This document shows, in pieces, positions 15,083 to 16,333 of a stretch of 16,333 bases of DNA. The DNA comes from Oscillospiraceae bacterium (GTDB taxonomy: Bacteria > Bacillota > Clostridia > UMGS1883), in contig JAFLUQ010000038.1 in assembly GCA_022508735.1 (NCBI GenBank), forward strand, positions 1 through 16,333, in the 5' to 3' direction. Within the stretch, counting starts at the first letter, position 1, and every line of letters starts with the position of its first letter. The notes below the pieces were generated by a model. The model did no database searches, was not told where the DNA came from, and saw only the letters and a list, made by a program, of their open reading frames with translations. Made by a program: the position numbers and the translations under genes.

Positions 15083-15116
15083 AAACAATGGGACCGCCCG
15101 GCGGCCCCTTGTTTTT
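15081..15116. terminator. Bidirectional intrinsic terminator between convergent genes
   Basis: AAAAACAA (15081-15088) pairs fully with TTGTTTTT (15109-15116), and inside it GGG/CCC and CCGC/GCGG (with one mismatch and one bulge) make a GC-rich top around a CCG loop. Seen from either strand it is a GC stem ending in a U-run. It overlaps the stop codons of both the substrate-binding protein gene and the antiporter gene, so one element serves both. Confidence 0.85.
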
Positions 15117-16029
15117 ATATAAAATTTATCACTATGTACCCGGCGTACATCAGTAGTAATACCACTCCCTGCCAGCGGTAGGTTCTCCCCCTAAAGGCCG
15201 GTGGCATTATGAGCGCGGCCATTGCAACCGTTGCAGAGGTGATGTCGCGGTATATTTCCCTGTCGGCGGCAATGGGAGTTATTACTGCCGGAAGACCAAG
15301 CACCAACAGCAGATTCAGAATATTAGCGCCTATCAGTGTGCCTATAGCTAACCCGCTGCGGCCGCGACGGGCAGCGAAAACTGCCATGGTCAGCTCCGGA
15401 AGCGAGGTGCCGGCAGCTATAAAAGTCAGGGCCACGGTTTTTGGGGGCATTCCGATGATCTCAGCCAGCAGTATTCCGTTGTCGACAAGCATGCCGGAAC
15501 CAAGATACAGCGCTGCCGCTCCAACCAGCAATCCGACGCAGATGAGCTCCGGGCGCTCAGAATTTATATTTGCACCGGAGATATTGTCTTGTCGGTTTGT
15601 CAGTGCATATATGGCAAGAATAGAAAGCAGTATTATGCCAAGTCCAACGCCGAGCTCTTCGGTCTTTGCAGCTGAGAGTGCGATGAAGCAGGCGGCTAAA
15701 AGAAAGAAAAACAGCCGCTTGACTATATCCTTTCTCCACAGGTCGGACGATGGGAGAAGCAATGCGCATAGTCCTCCTATCAGGCAGGAATTGCAGATTA
15801 TAGATCCGAATGCTGTCCCTGTCGTTATCTCTCCCGCGCCGCTCAATGCGGCTTTGACCGATACCGACAGCTCCGGCAGAGTCGTGCCGACAGCTGCTAC
15901 TGTTGCACCTACTATAATAGGTGGCACGCGAAGCCGCGCCGCCAGTGCAGAGACGTGTTCAGCGAAGGAGTCTCCGCCCAGTATAAGCATGAATAAACCA
16001 AGAAAGAATAAAAATATCATCGCCGACAT
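15115..16029 (-). CDS. Sodium/calcium (CaCA) family cation antiporter
   Basis: 304 residues, ten or so hydrophobic helices in two homologous halves, the layout of prokaryotic CaCA exchangers (YrbG-like). Alpha-1 repeat: GATVAAVGTTLPEL (41-54) with Glu53; alpha-2 repeat: FIAAGTSLPEL (203-213) with Glu212. These correspond to the ion-coordinating glutamates of NCX-type exchangers. The second half of alpha-2 is normal (IGANILNLL), but in alpha-1 the usual GSNxxN reads GSIICN (75-80), placing Ile77 where an Asn normally sits. Ion preference may therefore differ; that is inference. The ATG has GGAGGTG five bases upstream. Transcribed towards, and sharing a terminator with, the substrate-binding protein gene. 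I found no convincing promoter on its side. Confidence 0.9.
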   Translation of the reverse strand: MSAMIFLFFLGLFMLILGGDSFAEHVSALAARLRVPPIIVGATVAAVGTTLPELSVSVKAALSGAGEITTGTAFGSIICNSCLIGGLCALLLPSSDLWRKDIVKRLFFFLLAACFIALSAAKTEELGVGLGIILLSILAIYALTNRQDNISGANINSERPELICVGLLVGAAALYLGSGMLVDNGILLAEIIGMPPKTVALTFIAAGTSLPELTMAVFAARRGRSGLAIGTLIGANILNLLLVLGLPAVITPIAADREIYRDITSATVAMAALIMPPAFRGRTYRWQGVVLLLMYAGYIVINFI

Positions 16030-16108
16030 GTGCGCACCTCCAAATACTACAGCTTATTTTTAGGCGCAAGAAAAAATTCACGGCAAAATAAAATTTCGCT
16101 GTATTTTC

Positions 16109-16144
16109 TGCAATGGGTATAATTTTTTTAAAAAACTGCTTGAC
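16109..16144 (+). repeat. Promoter-like direct repeat, copy 1
   Basis: Starts TGCAATGGGTATAA, continues with a T-run and an A-run and ends CTTGAC. It matches copy 2 at 16201-16237 in all but about three positions. It carries TATAAT (16118-16123) and a -35-like TTGACT (16140-16145), but the latter has no -10 at 16-19 bases, so this copy looks like a decayed or non-standard promoter segment. Confidence 0.8.
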
Positions 16145-16151
16145 TTTACCC

Positions 16152-16172
16152 TTCAAATGTGCAGCATTTGAA
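16152..16172. repeat. Perfect inverted repeat, candidate operator
   Basis: TTCAAATG (16152-16159) and CATTTGAA (16165-16172) are exact reverse complements separated by TGCAG. An 8-bp dyad with a 5-base centre is typical of a homodimeric regulator site. It lies between the two direct repeats and about 60 bases upstream of the main -35. No regulator gene is in the window. Confidence 0.55.
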
Positions 16173-16200
16173 TTGCAGAAAGTATAAGTGCTGAAAAAGT

Positions 16201-16237
16201 TGCAATGGGTATAACTTTTTTAAAAAAACTTCTTGAC
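16201..16237 (+). repeat. Promoter-like direct repeat, copy 2 (with UP-like A/T tract)
   Basis: Second copy of the block at 16109-16144, offset by 92 bases: TGCAATGGGTATAA, then C, T-run, A-run and ACTTCTTGACA. It runs straight into the functional-looking -35 of the downstream promoter, so its A/T tract sits where an UP element would act. Confidence 0.8.
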
Positions 16238-16261
16238 AAATTTTGAAAGCTGATATATAAT
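16233..16261 (+). promoter_or_regulatory. Perfect consensus sigma-A promoter of the right-edge gene
   Basis: TTGACA (16233-16238), exactly 17 bases, TATAAT (16256-16261), with an A-rich tract immediately upstream. This is a full consensus match and predicts strong transcription from about 16268, giving a leader of about 55 bases with a hairpin. Confidence 0.9.
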
Positions 16262-16275
16262 ACCTGAGTATCCTT

Positions 16276-16296
16276 GCTTTGGGTTCGTCCCAAGGC
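16276..16296 (+). promoter_or_regulatory. Leader stem-loop upstream of the right-edge gene
   Basis: GCTTTGGG (16276-16283) pairs with CCCAAGGC (16289-16296), eight pairs with one T-G wobble, around a TTCGT loop. Followed by CAAAAGACCAGAAGGAGGTG rather than a T-run, so it is a leader structure and not a terminator. It resembles leaders before clostridial rpsF, where S6:S18 autoregulation is known, but I could not verify the defining motif. Confidence 0.5.
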
Positions 16297-16322
16297 CAAA
16301 AGACCAGAAGGAGGTGTAAAAA

Positions 16323-16333
16323 ATGGCTGAAAT
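16323..16333 (+). CDS. Start of a strongly expressed gene, possibly ribosomal protein S6 (truncated by window edge)
   Basis: Only ATG-GCT-GAA-AT is present (Met-Ala-Glu-Ile/Met). A near-perfect ribosome binding site, AAGGAGGTG (16308-16316), lies six bases upstream, and the gene has a consensus promoter and structured leader. The leader wording and the Met-Ala start are compatible with rpsF, head of the usual rpsF-ssb-rpsR operon, but three codons cannot establish this. I leave the symbol empty. Confidence 0.6.

Noticed and set aside
15209..16063. Plus-strand open frame of 284 codons opposite the antiporter
   Set aside because: Product is Ser/Ala/Pro-rich with no domain; it mirrors the hydrophobic codons of the antiporter, whose alpha repeats and ribosome binding site are unmistakable.
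16118..16123. TATAAT in repeat copy 1 as a promoter -10
   Set aside because: The best -35 at 17 bases is TTCGCT (16095-16100), only three of six matching, so I do not call a promoter; it is noted in the repeat entry.
16140..16145. TTGACT of repeat copy 1 as an active -35
   Set aside because: No -10-like hexamer occurs 16-19 bases downstream; that space is occupied by the inverted repeat.
1..16333. CRISPR array, insertion sequence, prophage, defence system, tRNA or rRNA
   Set aside because: No spaced direct repeat array, transposase or integrase motif, defence-type domain or tRNA-like cloverleaf was seen; all long frames are accounted for by the genes listed.

Overview
The window reads as a chromosomal segment of an anaerobic, low-to-moderate GC Firmicute, most likely a clostridial gut or rumen-type bacterium (Oscillospirales/Ruminococcaceae-like). 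Evidence: a glycogen operon with the Firmicutes-specific GlgC/GlgD pair, a C_GCAxxG_C_C family protein, a CsaB-type pyruvyl transferase, strong AGGAGG ribosome binding sites, AT-rich intergenic DNA and consensus sigma-A promoters. I see no phage genes, transposase, CRISPR array, tRNA or rRNA. The species cannot be named from the sequence alone.

Region 1 (1-4931, minus strand) is a glycogen synthesis operon read glgB > glgC > glgD > glgA from a sigma-A promoter at 4903-4931. GlgC makes ADP-glucose, catalytically degenerate GlgD is its probable partner subunit, GlgA (cut by the window edge) extends the glucan and GlgB branches it.

Region 2 (5083-9754, plus strand) is a tightly packed four-gene operon: a small four-cysteine C_GCAxxG_C_C protein, two ABC exporter half-transporters whose complementary degenerate residues mark them as one heterodimer, and a membrane-anchored GH25 lysozyme-like enzyme. 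Every junction overlaps or nearly touches.

Region 3 (9805-15116, plus strand) holds cell-envelope and housekeeping genes in two transcription groups. The first is csaB coupled to an unrecognised membrane-anchored helical protein. The second is ymdB (cyclic-nucleotide phosphodiesterase), pgeF (peptidoglycan editing factor) and an orphan oligopeptide-type substrate-binding lipoprotein, again with overlapping ends. A symmetrical terminator at 15081-15116 closes this group and also the convergent gene beyond it.

Region 4 (15115-16333) has a minus-strand cation/Ca2+ antiporter. Beyond it lies a repeat-bearing regulatory stretch with a perfect TTGACA-N17-TATAAT promoter, a leader hairpin and the first 11 bases of a strongly initiated plus-strand gene, possibly rpsF.

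Most of the content belongs to known families. The least explained items are the helical membrane protein coupled to csaB, the linkage of the C_GCAxxG protein with an asymmetric exporter and a lysozyme, and the duplicated promoter block at the right edge.
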